NCBI RefSeq assembly: GCF_023100905.1
Contig: NZ_CP064686.1
Location: 4,464,001 to 4,528,000 of the forward strand
Source of the DNA: Bradyrhizobium sp. 4
GTDB taxonomy: Bacteria > Pseudomonadota > Alphaproteobacteria > Rhizobiales > Xanthobacteraceae
Direction of reading: 5' to 3'
DNA: 64,000 nt
The translations under genes were made by a program, and so were the position numbers. The notes beneath the pieces are model-generated. The model ran no database searches and was not told the DNA's origin. It saw only the letters and a program-made list of their open reading frames with translations. Positions within the stretch are counted from its first letter, which is position 1; the number at the start of each line of letters is the position of its first letter. Of the stretch, positions 46,514 to 55,455 are shown piece by piece.

Positions 46514-48064
46514 CTACTTCTCGACGTTCCAGAACACCGGGATGGCGGACGGTATCAGACCGCGCAAGGTGGCGCGAGAGGCGGCGGGCTGGGCGAACTG
46601 GCCCCACGGTATCGCGGGTGCCTGATCGTACATGACGGTCTGGATCTCGCCTGCGATCTTCTTGCGATCCTCCTCGGCGGGCGCCTTGGCAAAGGCCTCC
46701 ATCAGCGGTGTGATGCGCGCATCGCATTGCCAGCCGGTGAAATCGGCGCAGTTGAAGGCGACCATGACGTTGGTCAAGGGCGAGCCGAGGTCAAAACCGC
46801 CGGCGTGGACGCCATAGACGCTCCAGCCCTCCTTCTTGGCGCGACGCGCCAGCACGCTCGCCCAGTCCATCACCTGGAGGTCGACGTTGAAGCCGGCCTG
46901 CTTCAGCCGCTCGGCCAGCACCTGCGCCGAGACGCGCGGGGCTTCGAGGTCATTGGCCTCCATGACGACGACCGGCTCGCCGGCATATTTCGTTGCCTTC
47001 AGCGCGGCCTTCGCTGCTTCGATCGACGGCTTGGCGGCAGCCTCGGTACCGGCCTTGCTGTCATAGGTGGTGCCGCAGGTGAAGTACGTCGCGCAAGGCG
47101 CCGCGTATTTGGCGTCCAGGCCGAGCGCATCCAGCACCTCACGCTGATCGACCAGCTTCCACAGCACGCGCCTGATGGCGGGATCGTCGAACGGCTTGGA
47201 TGCGGCGTTGAGGCGATAGGCGCCCGCGAACATGTTGCCGCCGGTGAAATTGACGAGTTTGACCCGTGAGTTCTTTTCCATGGTCGGCAGCAGATCGAAC
47301 GGCGCGTATTGCATGAAATCGACCTCGCCGGCCTGCAGCGCGGAGGCTGCGGTCGCGCCATCCGGGATGACACGGATCTCGAGCGTGTCGATGTTGACGC
47401 GCTTGCCGCCGGCGAGGAAGTCGGCAGGCTCGGGCCGCGGCACGTAGTCGGCGAACTTCTTCAGGATCATGCGATCGCCGGTGCGGTGATCGGCCTTGCT
47501 GTAGACGAACGGGCCGGAGCCGACGATCTCGGTGATGCGCTGGTCGCCGGGCGTTTTGGCAATGCGCTCGGGCATCATGAAAGCGACCGGACTGACGGGA
47601 TTGCCGAGCGCGTCGATGACGAGACCAGACGGCTCCTTCAGCGTCAGCACGAAGGTTTTTACGTCGGTCGGTTCGAGCGAGGCCGTGATCGCGAAGATGC
47701 GGCGGCCGAGCGCACTGCGGGTGCCCCAGCGGCGCAGCGAGGCGACGCAATCGGCGGCCGTGACCGGCTGGCCGTCATGCCATCTCAGGCCCTCGCGCAG
47801 CGTGAAACTGTAGATCAGGCCATCGGCCGAGACCTTCCAGTCCTGCACCATCTGCGGCTTGATCTCGCCTTTGGAATCCTTCGCAAACAGCGTGTCGAAC
47901 ACCATGTAGCCGAACGTGCGCGTAATATAGGCTGTGGAGAAATGCGGATCGAGCGTGACGATCTCGGCCTCGAGCACCGCGACGAGGTTGCCTGCGGCAT
48001 GCGCGGGCGGCGCGGTCAGCGCCAAGGCGAACAGCGCCGGAATGAAAGCCTTCAGTTTGGACAT
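46514..48064 (-). CDS. Peptide/nickel-type ABC transporter substrate-binding protein (SBP_bac_5)
   Basis: 516 aa from the ATG at 48064. A signal peptide MSKLKAFIPALFALALTAPP-AHA leads a family 5 binding protein (EAEIVTLDPHFSTAYITRTF, SFTLREGLRWHDGQPVTAAD). It captures oligopeptides or other ligands in the periplasm. No permease or ATPase genes are near; its partner here is the GMC oxidoreductase directly downstream. The longer frame to 48124 would hide the signal peptide. Confidence 0.88.
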   Translation of the reverse strand: MSKLKAFIPALFALALTAPPAHAAGNLVAVLEAEIVTLDPHFSTAYITRTFGYMVFDTLFAKDSKGEIKPQMVQDWKVSADGLIYSFTLREGLRWHDGQPVTAADCVASLRRWGTRSALGRRIFAITASLEPTDVKTFVLTLKEPSGLVIDALGNPVSPVAFMMPERIAKTPGDQRITEIVGSGPFVYSKADHRTGDRMILKKFADYVPRPEPADFLAGGKRVNIDTLEIRVIPDGATAASALQAGEVDFMQYAPFDLLPTMEKNSRVKLVNFTGGNMFAGAYRLNAASKPFDDPAIRRVLWKLVDQREVLDALGLDAKYAAPCATYFTCGTTYDSKAGTEAAAKPSIEAAKAALKATKYAGEPVVVMEANDLEAPRVSAQVLAERLKQAGFNVDLQVMDWASVLARRAKKEGWSVYGVHAGGFDLGSPLTNVMVAFNCADFTGWQCDARITPLMEAFAKAPAEEDRKKIAGEIQTVMYDQAPAIPWGQFAQPAASRATLRGLIPSAIPVFWNVEK

Positions 48065-48322
48065 GGAATGGATTTGCCTTTTAACGGAGACGTTAAAGTC
48101 GCCAAGACAAAAAGCAATGTTCATGCCCGGAGGGCCGAAGCACTCATGCGCTCACGGCTATCTGCCGCGCGTTTGCGCGCCACACCCTCGCTGTCGTCGC
48201 CCGGCTTGACCGGGCGATCCAGTATTCCAGAGAAAGCTATGATTGAGCCGAGAGGTCTCCGGCGTACTGGATGCCCCGCCTACGCGGGGCATGACACCGT
48301 CGATATGGCGACGGCCCGCGGA
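48065..48322. other. Intergenic region with repeat copy
   Basis: Between the substrate-binding protein gene and parC (its 3' end). It holds the family C repeat at 48193-48295 and should hold the promoter of the SBP-GMC pair near 48065-48190. Confidence 0.6.
48193..48295. repeat. Palindromic repeat, family C, copy 2
   Basis: 103 bases, same ends and inner arms as copy 1 at 43504 (GTCGTCGCCCGGCTTGACCG ... GGGGCATGAC); the right hairpin has CTACG in place of GTCGAGC. Confidence 0.85.
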
Positions 48323-50581
48323 CTACCCGATCACCCTGCCGAACTTGTTCGACTTCGGGAATCCCTTCGGCGGGAGACGACCGGCGTCGGCGCGGGAGCC
48401 TTTCCACTCGGCGAGCTCCTTCATGGTCGCGGAGAATTCGCGGCCCGCGGAGTCTTTCCAGGTCAGGCCAGCCTTGGCGTCGAACACGGCAATGTCGGAG
48501 AGGCCGCCGTCCTTGTACTTCTGCAGACGCACACCGCGGCCGCGGGCCATCTCCGGCACCTGGTCGAGCGGGAAGATCAGCATCTTGCGGTTCTCGCCGA
48601 TGACCGCGACGGTGTCGCCGAGCACCTCGGTGACCGTGCGCGCCTCGTTCGGCATATCGACGTTGAGGACCTGCTTGCCCTTCTTGGTGGTGCCGACGCA
48701 ATCGTCCTCGTTGACGACGAAGCCCTGGCCCTCGTGGCTCGCGACCAGGAATTTGCGTCCGCCCTTGTTGACGAACAGCGTGACCGGCGCGGCCTCCGGC
48801 TCGAGATCGATGAATTGGCGGATCGGCTCGCCATGACCGCGGCCGCCCGGAAGTTTTGCGACATCGAGCGAGTAGAATTTTCCGTTGGTGGCGAACAGCA
48901 GCAGCTTCGAGGTCGTTTCCGCGAAGAACGCGAACCCGAGCTTGTCGTCCTGCTTGAAAGCCAGCCCCGAGAGATCCTCGACATGGCCCTTGAGGGTGCG
49001 GATCCAGCCCTTGTCGGAGACGACAACCGTCACCGGCTCGCGCTCGACCAGGGCTTCCTCGATCGCGGCCAGATCGTGCTCGGGCGCGTCGGCGAAGGTG
49101 GTGCGGCGCTTGCCGAGCGGGGTCTTCGGTCCGAACATGTCGCGGACCTTGCCGACCTGCTCGCCGACCTTCTTCCACTGCTCGGGTTCGGAGGCGAGGA
49201 TCGCGTTGATGCCCTTGAGCTCGTTGCGGAGATTCTTGTCTTCGGTGCGGATTTCCATCTCTTCGAGCTTGCGCAAGCGACGCAGCCGCATGTCGAGGAT
49301 GGCCTCGGCCTGTACCTCGGTCAGCTTGAATGTCTTCATCAGAACCGGCTTCGGTTCGTCTTCAGTGCGGATGATCCTGATCACCTCGTCGATGTTCAGG
49401 AACGCAATCAGATAGCCGCCGAGGACCTCGAGCCGGTTCTCGATTTGCGTCTTGCGGTAGTTGCTGCGACGGATCAGCACGTCGCGCAGATGGTCGAGCC
49501 ATTCGCGCAGGCACTCCGCGAGTCCCACCACCTTGGGGACGCGGCCCTTGATCAGCACGTTCAGGTTCAGCGGAATCTTGTTTTCGAGCTCGGTCAGCCG
49601 GAACAGCGATTCCATCATCAGCGCGGGATCGACGTTCTTCGACTTCGGCTCGATCACGATGCGAACGTCTTCGGCCGATTCGTCCCTGATATCGCCGACC
49701 AGCGGCAGCTTCTTCTGGTCCAGCAGCTCGGCGATCTTCTCGATCAGCCGCGACTTCTGCACCAGAAAGGGAATCTCGGTGACGACGACTACCCAGGTGC
49801 CGCGCGCGCCCTCTTCCTGCTCCCATCGGGAGCGGACGCGAAACGAGCCGCGGCCGGTGGTGTAGGCTTCAGCGATCGCCTGCTTGGAATCGACGCAGAT
49901 GCCGCCGGTGGGGAAATCCGGACCCTTGACCCATTTCAGCAGCGCCCTGGATTTCGCGTCGGGCTTCTCGATCAGATGCAGCGCGGCGTCGCAGAGCTCG
50001 GCCGCGTTGTGCGGCGGGATCGAGGTCGCCATGCCGACCGCGATACCCTGCGCACCGTTGGCGAGCAGGTTCGGGAAGCCGCCGGGCAGCACGATCGGCT
50101 CTTTCGACTGGCCGTCGTAATTGGGGCGGAATTCGACCCCGTCCTCGTCGATGCCGTCGAGCAGAAGCCGCGCGACGTCGGTCATGCGCGCTTCGGTGTA
50201 GCGATAGGCGGCCGGATTATCGCCGTCGATATTGCCGAAATTGCCCTGGCCGTCGACCAGCGGGTAGCGCGAGGAGAAATCCTGCGCCAGACGCACCATG
50301 GCGTCGTAGATCGCCTGGTCGCCATGCGGATGGAACGAGCCCATCACGTCGCCGACGATTTTGGCGGACTTCTTGAATGCCGTGCCCGGATCAAGCCGTA
50401 GCAGGCGCATGCCATAGAGGATGCGCCGGTGTACCGGCTTCAGGCCGTCGCGGGCATCCGGCAGCGCGCGGTGCATGATGGTGGACAGCGCATAGGCGAG
50501 ATAGCGCTCTTCCAGCGCCTCACGCAGCGGCACCTCGTGAATTTCGGCCGGTTCCTCCGGCGGAATCAATCGTTTTCCCAT
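48323..50581 (-). CDS. parC: DNA topoisomerase IV subunit A
   Basis: 752 aa. It cuts and rejoins DNA to separate daughter chromosomes. The catalytic Tyr128 is in NPAAYRYTEARM; KPVHRRILYGM and HPHGDQAIYDAMVRLAQ precede it. In the quinolone region Gln89 aligns with E. coli Ser80 and Asp93 with Glu84. The C-terminal beta-pinwheel has repeated blades without a GyrA box, which separates it from GyrA. Monocistronic. Confidence 0.96.
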   Translation of the reverse strand: MGKRLIPPEEPAEIHEVPLREALEERYLAYALSTIMHRALPDARDGLKPVHRRILYGMRLLRLDPGTAFKKSAKIVGDVMGSFHPHGDQAIYDAMVRLAQDFSSRYPLVDGQGNFGNIDGDNPAAYRYTEARMTDVARLLLDGIDEDGVEFRPNYDGQSKEPIVLPGGFPNLLANGAQGIAVGMATSIPPHNAAELCDAALHLIEKPDAKSRALLKWVKGPDFPTGGICVDSKQAIAEAYTTGRGSFRVRSRWEQEEGARGTWVVVVTEIPFLVQKSRLIEKIAELLDQKKLPLVGDIRDESAEDVRIVIEPKSKNVDPALMMESLFRLTELENKIPLNLNVLIKGRVPKVVGLAECLREWLDHLRDVLIRRSNYRKTQIENRLEVLGGYLIAFLNIDEVIRIIRTEDEPKPVLMKTFKLTEVQAEAILDMRLRRLRKLEEMEIRTEDKNLRNELKGINAILASEPEQWKKVGEQVGKVRDMFGPKTPLGKRRTTFADAPEHDLAAIEEALVEREPVTVVVSDKGWIRTLKGHVEDLSGLAFKQDDKLGFAFFAETTSKLLLFATNGKFYSLDVAKLPGGRGHGEPIRQFIDLEPEAAPVTLFVNKGGRKFLVASHEGQGFVVNEDDCVGTTKKGKQVLNVDMPNEARTVTEVLGDTVAVIGENRKMLIFPLDQVPEMARGRGVRLQKYKDGGLSDIAVFDAKAGLTWKDSAGREFSATMKELAEWKGSRADAGRLPPKGFPKSNKFGRVIG

Positions 50582-50642
50582 GCCGCCCGGTTAAACCGTG
50601 GAAGCGAATCGGGCAAGGATCGATTGGTTCCCTGTGCGCGGC

Positions 50643-50927
50643 CTACTGGCCGGCCCAGCCTGCGGTGAAGGTCTGGGTGGGTTGGGCGTTTTTGGCCTGC
50701 GTGGTGGCCGGGGCATTGGGCAGGCACCGCCGCGCCGTCTCGATCTCGGCCTCCGTCGCGCCCTTGGACCTTGCCCATGCCTCTGCGGCCGCAGCGGAAT
50801 ATTTGGCTACATAGAATCTGACGACGGTACAGGAGGCACGGCGAAAGACGCCCGGCTGCTCACCCGCGAGGGCGTCCGGCGCCAGCGCGATCAGCGCTGC
50901 CGATATCACAAGTCCCTTGATCAGCAT
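50643..50927 (-). CDS. Small secreted protein, 94 aa
   Basis: ATG at 50927 with GGGGATAGG upstream starts a signal peptide (MLIKGLVISAALIALAPDALA). The mature protein has two Cys (RASCTVVRFYVAKYS, ARRCLPN) and a Thr/Gln/Ala-rich tail. No family named with confidence; similar small proteins occur in related genomes. Confidence 0.65.
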   Translation of the reverse strand: MLIKGLVISAALIALAPDALAGEQPGVFRRASCTVVRFYVAKYSAAAAEAWARSKGATEAEIETARRCLPNAPATTQAKNAQPTQTFTAGWAGQ

Positions 50928-51027
50928 GAGCCTATCCCCGGTTGGAACCCAAAATGGCAAGTCCGGGGAACCCCGTTTTGTTCCAGCAGTGGCCGGCCCA
51001 CTGAGGCAACGCAGAGCCGCGCCAGGC

Positions 51028-51780
51028 TCATGGCGCGGGCATCACGGCCTTTGCCTGTTGTCGCGTCAGCGCGTTGATGAAGCCTGCCCGCGCGTCGGAA
51101 TGGCTCTGCCCGCGCGGCTCCAGCACGTGGCGCAGCAGGAACAAGCCGGTCAATCGAAAGCCATCCTGGAGATCCTCGTCGGTGAGGTCGCCCTGCACCT
51201 CGCCTTGGCGCAGGAACGGCGGCAGTCGCAACAGGCGGTCGCGCCACGGTTCGCCCGCCCCGCGTGACACCGCGCCGCCGGATTTGGGCGAGACGTAGAT
51301 CAGGTCGTTGGTTTCTCCGGTCACCGCGCAGTTTTCCAGCGCCAGCCCGAAGCCGAGCTCGGTGAGCATCGCCAGCTCGAAATGGATCACGTGTACGGCG
51401 GCGCTGCCGATGTCGTCGAAATCGTCGAGCGAATGTTCGAGCAGCGCCAGGAGGTTTTCGTGCGGATCGCGTTCCGGCAGCAACCGCGCGATCGAGGCGA
51501 GATGGGTGATGCCGTAGACGCCGTGGGATGATCCCAGCAGCGTCGCCGCCCGCAGCTTGAGGCCCTCAATGGCATAGGTGCCGAGATGCTCGTCGAGCCG
51601 CGCCCGCCATACCACGCTGAGGCTGTTACCGGGCTGCAGCAAGGGCCGCATCCGCGAGCCGGCGCCGCCGCGGACGAGACCGAGATGGCGGCCGTGCGCA
51701 CGGGTCAGCAGCTCGACGATGGCGCTGCTCTCGCCATGCCGCCGCACCCCCAGGACGATGCCTTCGTCGGTCCATTCCAT
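51028..51780 (-). CDS. recO: DNA repair protein RecO
   Basis: 250 aa. RecO helps load RecA on SSB-coated DNA. Motifs: MEWTDEGIVLGVRRHGESSA, HGRHLGLVRGGAGS, QPGNSLSVVWRARLDEHLG in the OB fold, then a helical C-terminal part. Last of the rpoZ-to-recO series, with one unrelated small gene (51859-52239) between era and recO. Confidence 0.94.
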   Translation of the reverse strand: MEWTDEGIVLGVRRHGESSAIVELLTRAHGRHLGLVRGGAGSRMRPLLQPGNSLSVVWRARLDEHLGTYAIEGLKLRAATLLGSSHGVYGITHLASIARLLPERDPHENLLALLEHSLDDFDDIGSAAVHVIHFELAMLTELGFGLALENCAVTGETNDLIYVSPKSGGAVSRGAGEPWRDRLLRLPPFLRQGEVQGDLTDEDLQDGFRLTGLFLLRHVLEPRGQSHSDARAGFINALTRQQAKAVMPAP

Positions 51781-51858
51781 GGGTGAAGTCTAGCGGATTC
51801 CGGTCTTCAATCGTAGGGCGGATTGGCGGGATTGCGCGCCGCCAATCCGCCCGACGCC

Positions 51859-52239
51859 TTACGCATTGAACCAGCCCTGCGCGTCGCCGCGGAACGAGAA
51901 GTACAATCCCATCGCCGTCAGCACGCAGGAGACGATCTCAATGGCGCTGTCGAGTTCCATGCCTTTCTCGCCGATGATCTGGCCGAGCGAGATCACCGAC
52001 AGTACGAGCGCTGCCGCCAGCACCCAGCGCGGCCAGTTCTTGCGCCCGTGCGCGGCCAGCTTGACGAAATACACCAGCAGCAGGATCATGCCGCCGGCAA
52101 GCAGCGTCGACGTCATGATCATCTGCTCGGTCATCTCGGCATTGGGCGTGCGGTCCTGCACCGCCACCGACAAGGCATCCAGCATCAACGATGCATAGAG
52201 CAACGCTTCGAAGCGCCGTACGTTGCTGGGTACGCTCAT
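51859..52239 (-). CDS. Membrane protein, 126 aa
   Basis: Four predicted helices (FEALLYASLMLDALSVAV, LLAGGMILLLVYFVKLA, WVLAAALVLSVISLGQII, IVSCVLTAMGLYFSF). No signature motif. It lies 21 bases after era and before recO on the same strand, so it is probably co-transcribed. Function unknown. Confidence 0.7.
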   Translation of the reverse strand: MSVPSNVRRFEALLYASLMLDALSVAVQDRTPNAEMTEQMIMTSTLLAGGMILLLVYFVKLAAHGRKNWPRWVLAAALVLSVISLGQIIGEKGMELDSAIEIVSCVLTAMGLYFSFRGDAQGWFNA

Positions 52240-52260
52240 CGCTGACCGATCTTTTCTTGG

Positions 52261-53187
52261 TTATTCTTTGGGAAATTCCAGGCCCATCTCGCGGTAGCGA
52301 TCGGGATCGTCGCTCCAGTTCTCGCGCACCTTGACGAACAGGAACAGGTGCACCGGCACGCCCAGGATCTCGCCGATCTCCTTGCGCGAGTCCGCGCCGA
52401 TCGACTTGATGGTGGCGCCGCCCGCGCCGAGCACGATCTTGCGCTGGCTTTCGCGCTCGACGAAAATCGTCTGCTCAATGCGCACCGATTTGTCCTTGCG
52501 CTCCTCCCACTTGTCGGTCTCGACCGTGGACTGGTAGGGCAATTCCTGGTGCAGCTTGCGAAAGATCTTCTCGCGCGTGATCTCGGCCGCAAGCTGCCGC
52601 ATCGGCGCGTCCGACATCTGGTCTTCGGGATAGAGGAACGGCCCCGGCGGCACGATCTCGGCCAGTGTATGCCTGAGGTCGTCGACGCCGTCGCCGGAGA
52701 TCGCCGCGATCATGAAGGTCTTTGCGAAGGCCATGCGCTCGTTGGCGGCCTGCGCCAGCGCCAGCAGCTTCTCGCGCTGGACCAGGTCGACCTTGTTGAT
52801 GACCAAAATCTTCTCGTGCTTGACGCTGGCGACCTTGGTGAGGATCGCCTCGGCTTCCTCGTCGATGCCGGCCTTGGCATCCAGCAGCACGCAGACGAGG
52901 TCGGCGTCATGCGCGCCGCTCCAGGCGGTCGAGACCATGGCGCGGTCGAGCCGGCGCTTGGGCAGGAAGATGCCCGGCGTATCGACCAGGATGATCTGCG
53001 CGTTGTTCTCAATCACGATGCCGCGGATCAGCGCGCGCGTGGTCTGCACCTTGCGCGAGACGATCGTGACCTTGGCCCCGACCAGCGCATTGACCAGCGT
53101 GGATTTGCCGACGTTCGGCGCGCCGATCAGCGCAACGAAGCCGCAGCGCGTGGCAGTGGGCGCCTCGCCGCTTGCTTCAACCGTCAT
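52261..53187 (-). CDS. era: GTPase Era
   Basis: 308 aa from the ATG at 53187 (a GTG at 53208 is also possible). G1 is ALIGAPNVGKSTLVNALVG, G3 DTPG, G4 NKVD; the C-terminal KH domain has GAGGATIKSIGADSRKEIGE. It binds 16S rRNA in 30S assembly. The start lies within the last codons of rnc. Confidence 0.96.
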   Translation of the reverse strand: MTVEASGEAPTATRCGFVALIGAPNVGKSTLVNALVGAKVTIVSRKVQTTRALIRGIVIENNAQIILVDTPGIFLPKRRLDRAMVSTAWSGAHDADLVCVLLDAKAGIDEEAEAILTKVASVKHEKILVINKVDLVQREKLLALAQAANERMAFAKTFMIAAISGDGVDDLRHTLAEIVPPGPFLYPEDQMSDAPMRQLAAEITREKIFRKLHQELPYQSTVETDKWEERKDKSVRIEQTIFVERESQRKIVLGAGGATIKSIGADSRKEIGEILGVPVHLFLFVKVRENWSDDPDRYREMGLEFPKE

Positions 53188-54028
53188 TGCCGCCGCCAAC
53201 GCCTTCACGTTCGATCATCACTGAAGCTGCTACCTTCTCTGCCGCGCGCTTGCTGCCGCCGATGCCTTCCGCCGAAGCGAGCCCCGGAAGATCGACCGCC
53301 ACGCGGAATTGCGGATCATGATGCGGGCCGGTGCGCTCGACCTCGCGATAAACGGGCGTCGGCAATCCCTTGCCCTGCGCCCATTCCTGAAGAACTGTCT
53401 TGGGATCGCGCAACGGACGCCGCGGCTTGTGCATGCGCTCGGTCCAGTTGCGCTTGACGAAGTCGGCCGCCGCCGCGTAGCCGCCATCGAGGAAAACGGC
53501 GCCGATCACGGCCTCGCAGATGTCGCCGAGCACGCTCTTGCGGAGGCGCGCGTCGGCGCTGGGGCCGACCGAGCCGAGCTTGATGTCGTCGAGCAGACCG
53601 AGCGACTTGGCGACATCGGCGCAGCTCTCCTTGCGTACCAGTTCGGCAAGTCGCTTGGACATCTCGCCTTCATCGGCGTTCGGGAAGGCGTGATAGAGCA
53701 TATCGGAGACGACGAGCCCGAGCACGTGGTCGCCGAGGAATTCCAGCCGCTGATAGCTGTCGCCGCGCTTGCGCCCGGACTTCAGCGCGGAGACATGCGT
53801 GATGCCTTGCATCAAGAGATTCGGATCGGCAAAGCTGTAGCCGATGCGTGCCTCGAGCCCCGCATTCGCATCCGAGCTCCTGGCCTTGCTGCTCCGCACC
53901 CGCTTCTTCTTTGCAGGCGCCTTGATCTCGAGCGCCTTGCTCTCAAGAGTCTTGGTCGCAGCTTCGCCGTCGGGGCCCGCTTGCGCCTCGGTCGGTAGGG
54001 TCGCGATGTCCTTGGCTTCGTCTTTCAT
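53177..54028 (-). CDS. rnc: Ribonuclease III
   Basis: 283 aa from the ATG at 54028, which overlaps the lepB stop by 4 bases. The catalytic signature is YQRLEFLGDHVLGLVVSDML, with GDICEAVIGAVFLDGG completing the site; the dsRNA-binding domain is at the C terminus (KTVLQEWAQGKGLPTPVYRE). The N terminus has an extra ~55-residue Lys/Ala-rich tail not found in E. coli. Processes rRNA and other double-stranded RNA. Confidence 0.95.
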   Translation of the reverse strand: MKDEAKDIATLPTEAQAGPDGEAATKTLESKALEIKAPAKKKRVRSSKARSSDANAGLEARIGYSFADPNLLMQGITHVSALKSGRKRGDSYQRLEFLGDHVLGLVVSDMLYHAFPNADEGEMSKRLAELVRKESCADVAKSLGLLDDIKLGSVGPSADARLRKSVLGDICEAVIGAVFLDGGYAAAADFVKRNWTERMHKPRRPLRDPKTVLQEWAQGKGLPTPVYREVERTGPHHDPQFRVAVDLPGLASAEGIGGSKRAAEKVAASVMIEREGVGGGNDG

Positions 54029-54789
54029 CGGACGATTTTGAAGAAGCGATTCCAGCGCACCGCCCACGGCCAGCGCCAGAACATCCAGGCATGCTCGCCT
54101 TCCGCGATCGAGAAGAAGATCATCTGGGCGCGCCCGATCAAATTCTCCTGCGGCACGTAGCCGACCTGGCCGAGGAAGCGGCTGTCGGTGGAATTGTCCC
54201 GGTTGTCGCCCATCATGAAGAAGTGGCCGGTCGGCACGGTGTAGACGTTGGTGTTGTCGACGTAGCCGTTGTCGGCGCAGTCCAGCGTTTCGTAGGACAC
54301 GCCATTCGGCAGCGTCTCCTTCCAGCGCTTCACCCGGGAGACGCCGCTGCCTTCGGCGCCGCAGGGGTCCTCGCCGACAAATTCGCTCATGCGCTGCCGC
54401 TCGACCGGCGTGTCGTTGATGTAGAGCAGCCCGTCCCGCATCTGGATGCGGTCGCCGGGCAGGCCGATCACGCGCTTGATGTAGTCGGTGGAATCGTCCT
54501 TCGGCAGGCGGAATACGACGATGTCGCCTCGGTTCGGGTCCGAGCCCCAGATCCGCCCCGAGAACAGCGGCGGCGAGAACGGGATCGAATAGTGACTGTA
54601 GCCGTACGAATATTTCGAGACGAACAGATAGTCGCCGACCAGCAGTGTCGCCTTCATCGAGCCGGATGGGATGTTGAACGGCTGGAACAGGAAGGTGCGG
54701 ATCACCAGCGCGATCAGGAGAGCGTGGATCACGACCCGGATCGTTTCGCCGACGCCGCTCTCAGTTTTCGTTCCTGAAGTCACGCTCAT
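54025..54789 (-). CDS. lepB: Signal peptidase I
   Basis: 254 aa from the ATG at 54789 with GAGAGAG upstream. One N-terminal membrane helix (RVVIHALLIALVIRTFLF) then catalytic Ser44 in NIPSGSMKATLLVGD and Lys105 in DYIKRVIGLPGDRI; GDNRDNSTDSRFLG closes the fold. It removes signal peptides of exported proteins at the inner membrane. A frame opening at 54966 is not supported. Confidence 0.95.
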   Translation of the reverse strand: MSVTSGTKTESGVGETIRVVIHALLIALVIRTFLFQPFNIPSGSMKATLLVGDYLFVSKYSYGYSHYSIPFSPPLFSGRIWGSDPNRGDIVVFRLPKDDSTDYIKRVIGLPGDRIQMRDGLLYINDTPVERQRMSEFVGEDPCGAEGSGVSRVKRWKETLPNGVSYETLDCADNGYVDNTNVYTVPTGHFFMMGDNRDNSTDSRFLGQVGYVPQENLIGRAQMIFFSIAEGEHAWMFWRWPWAVRWNRFFKIVR

Positions 54790-55035
54790 TGCTCTCTCAA
54801 TTCGGCCGGCGGTCACAGAGCGCCCTCCTCGCGCGAGCAGCCCATCGCTCGCGGCCAAGGAGATTGTCCTGATTCTGATAATGAGGGCCAATTCCGGCGT
54901 AAAGCCGAATTCGCCCAGCCTGATTTGCGTCCGCGGACTTTTAGACGGTTGTCGGAGGCCACGCAATCAAGGATCGCATCAAAACTGCATAAGCGTTTGA
55001 TTTTGAATGCGAATTATAAAATGATCAGAGTACCG

Positions 55036-55455
55036 TCAGGGTTTGGCCAGCGGCACGGCGGAAATGATGACGAAGGCCTGTGCCAACGGCCAGTCATCGG
55101 TGATCGACAGGTCGATCTGCGCCGCGAACCCCTCCGGCGTCAGGGCCTGGAGCCGGGCCAGCGCCCCGCCCGTCAATTGCATGGTTGGCCGCCCTCCCGG
55201 CAGGTTGACCACACCCATGTCGCGCCACCACACGCCGCGCCTGATGCCGGTGCCGAGCGCCTTGGAGCAGGCCTCCTTGGCGGCGAAGCGCTTGGCGTAG
55301 GTCGCGACCACCATCTTCTCGTTCTTGGCGCGCCGCTCCGCCTTGGCCCGCTCGGCCGCGGTGAAGATGCGATCGAGGAAGCGCTCGCCATGGCGGTCGA
55401 TCACCTTGCCGACACGGGTGATATCGATCAGATCGGAGCCGATGCCGATGATCAT
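55036..55455 (-). CDS. acpS: Holo-[acyl-carrier-protein] synthase
   Basis: 139 aa from the ATG at 55455, overlapping the pdxJ stop by 4 bases. Mg-binding GIGSDLIDITR at the N terminus and RFAAKEACSKALGTG are the family marks. It transfers phosphopantetheine to ACP. 246 bases without a gene separate it from lepB. Confidence 0.94.
   Translation of the reverse strand: MIIGIGSDLIDITRVGKVIDRHGERFLDRIFTAAERAKAERRAKNEKMVVATYAKRFAAKEACSKALGTGIRRGVWWRDMGVVNLPGGRPTMQLTGGALARLQALTPEGFAAQIDLSITDDWPLAQAFVIISAVPLAKP

Noticed and set aside
47309..50401. 1030-codon open frame on the plus strand opposite parC
   Set aside because: A shadow of the high-GC parC gene, with no domain and spanning an intergenic repeat.
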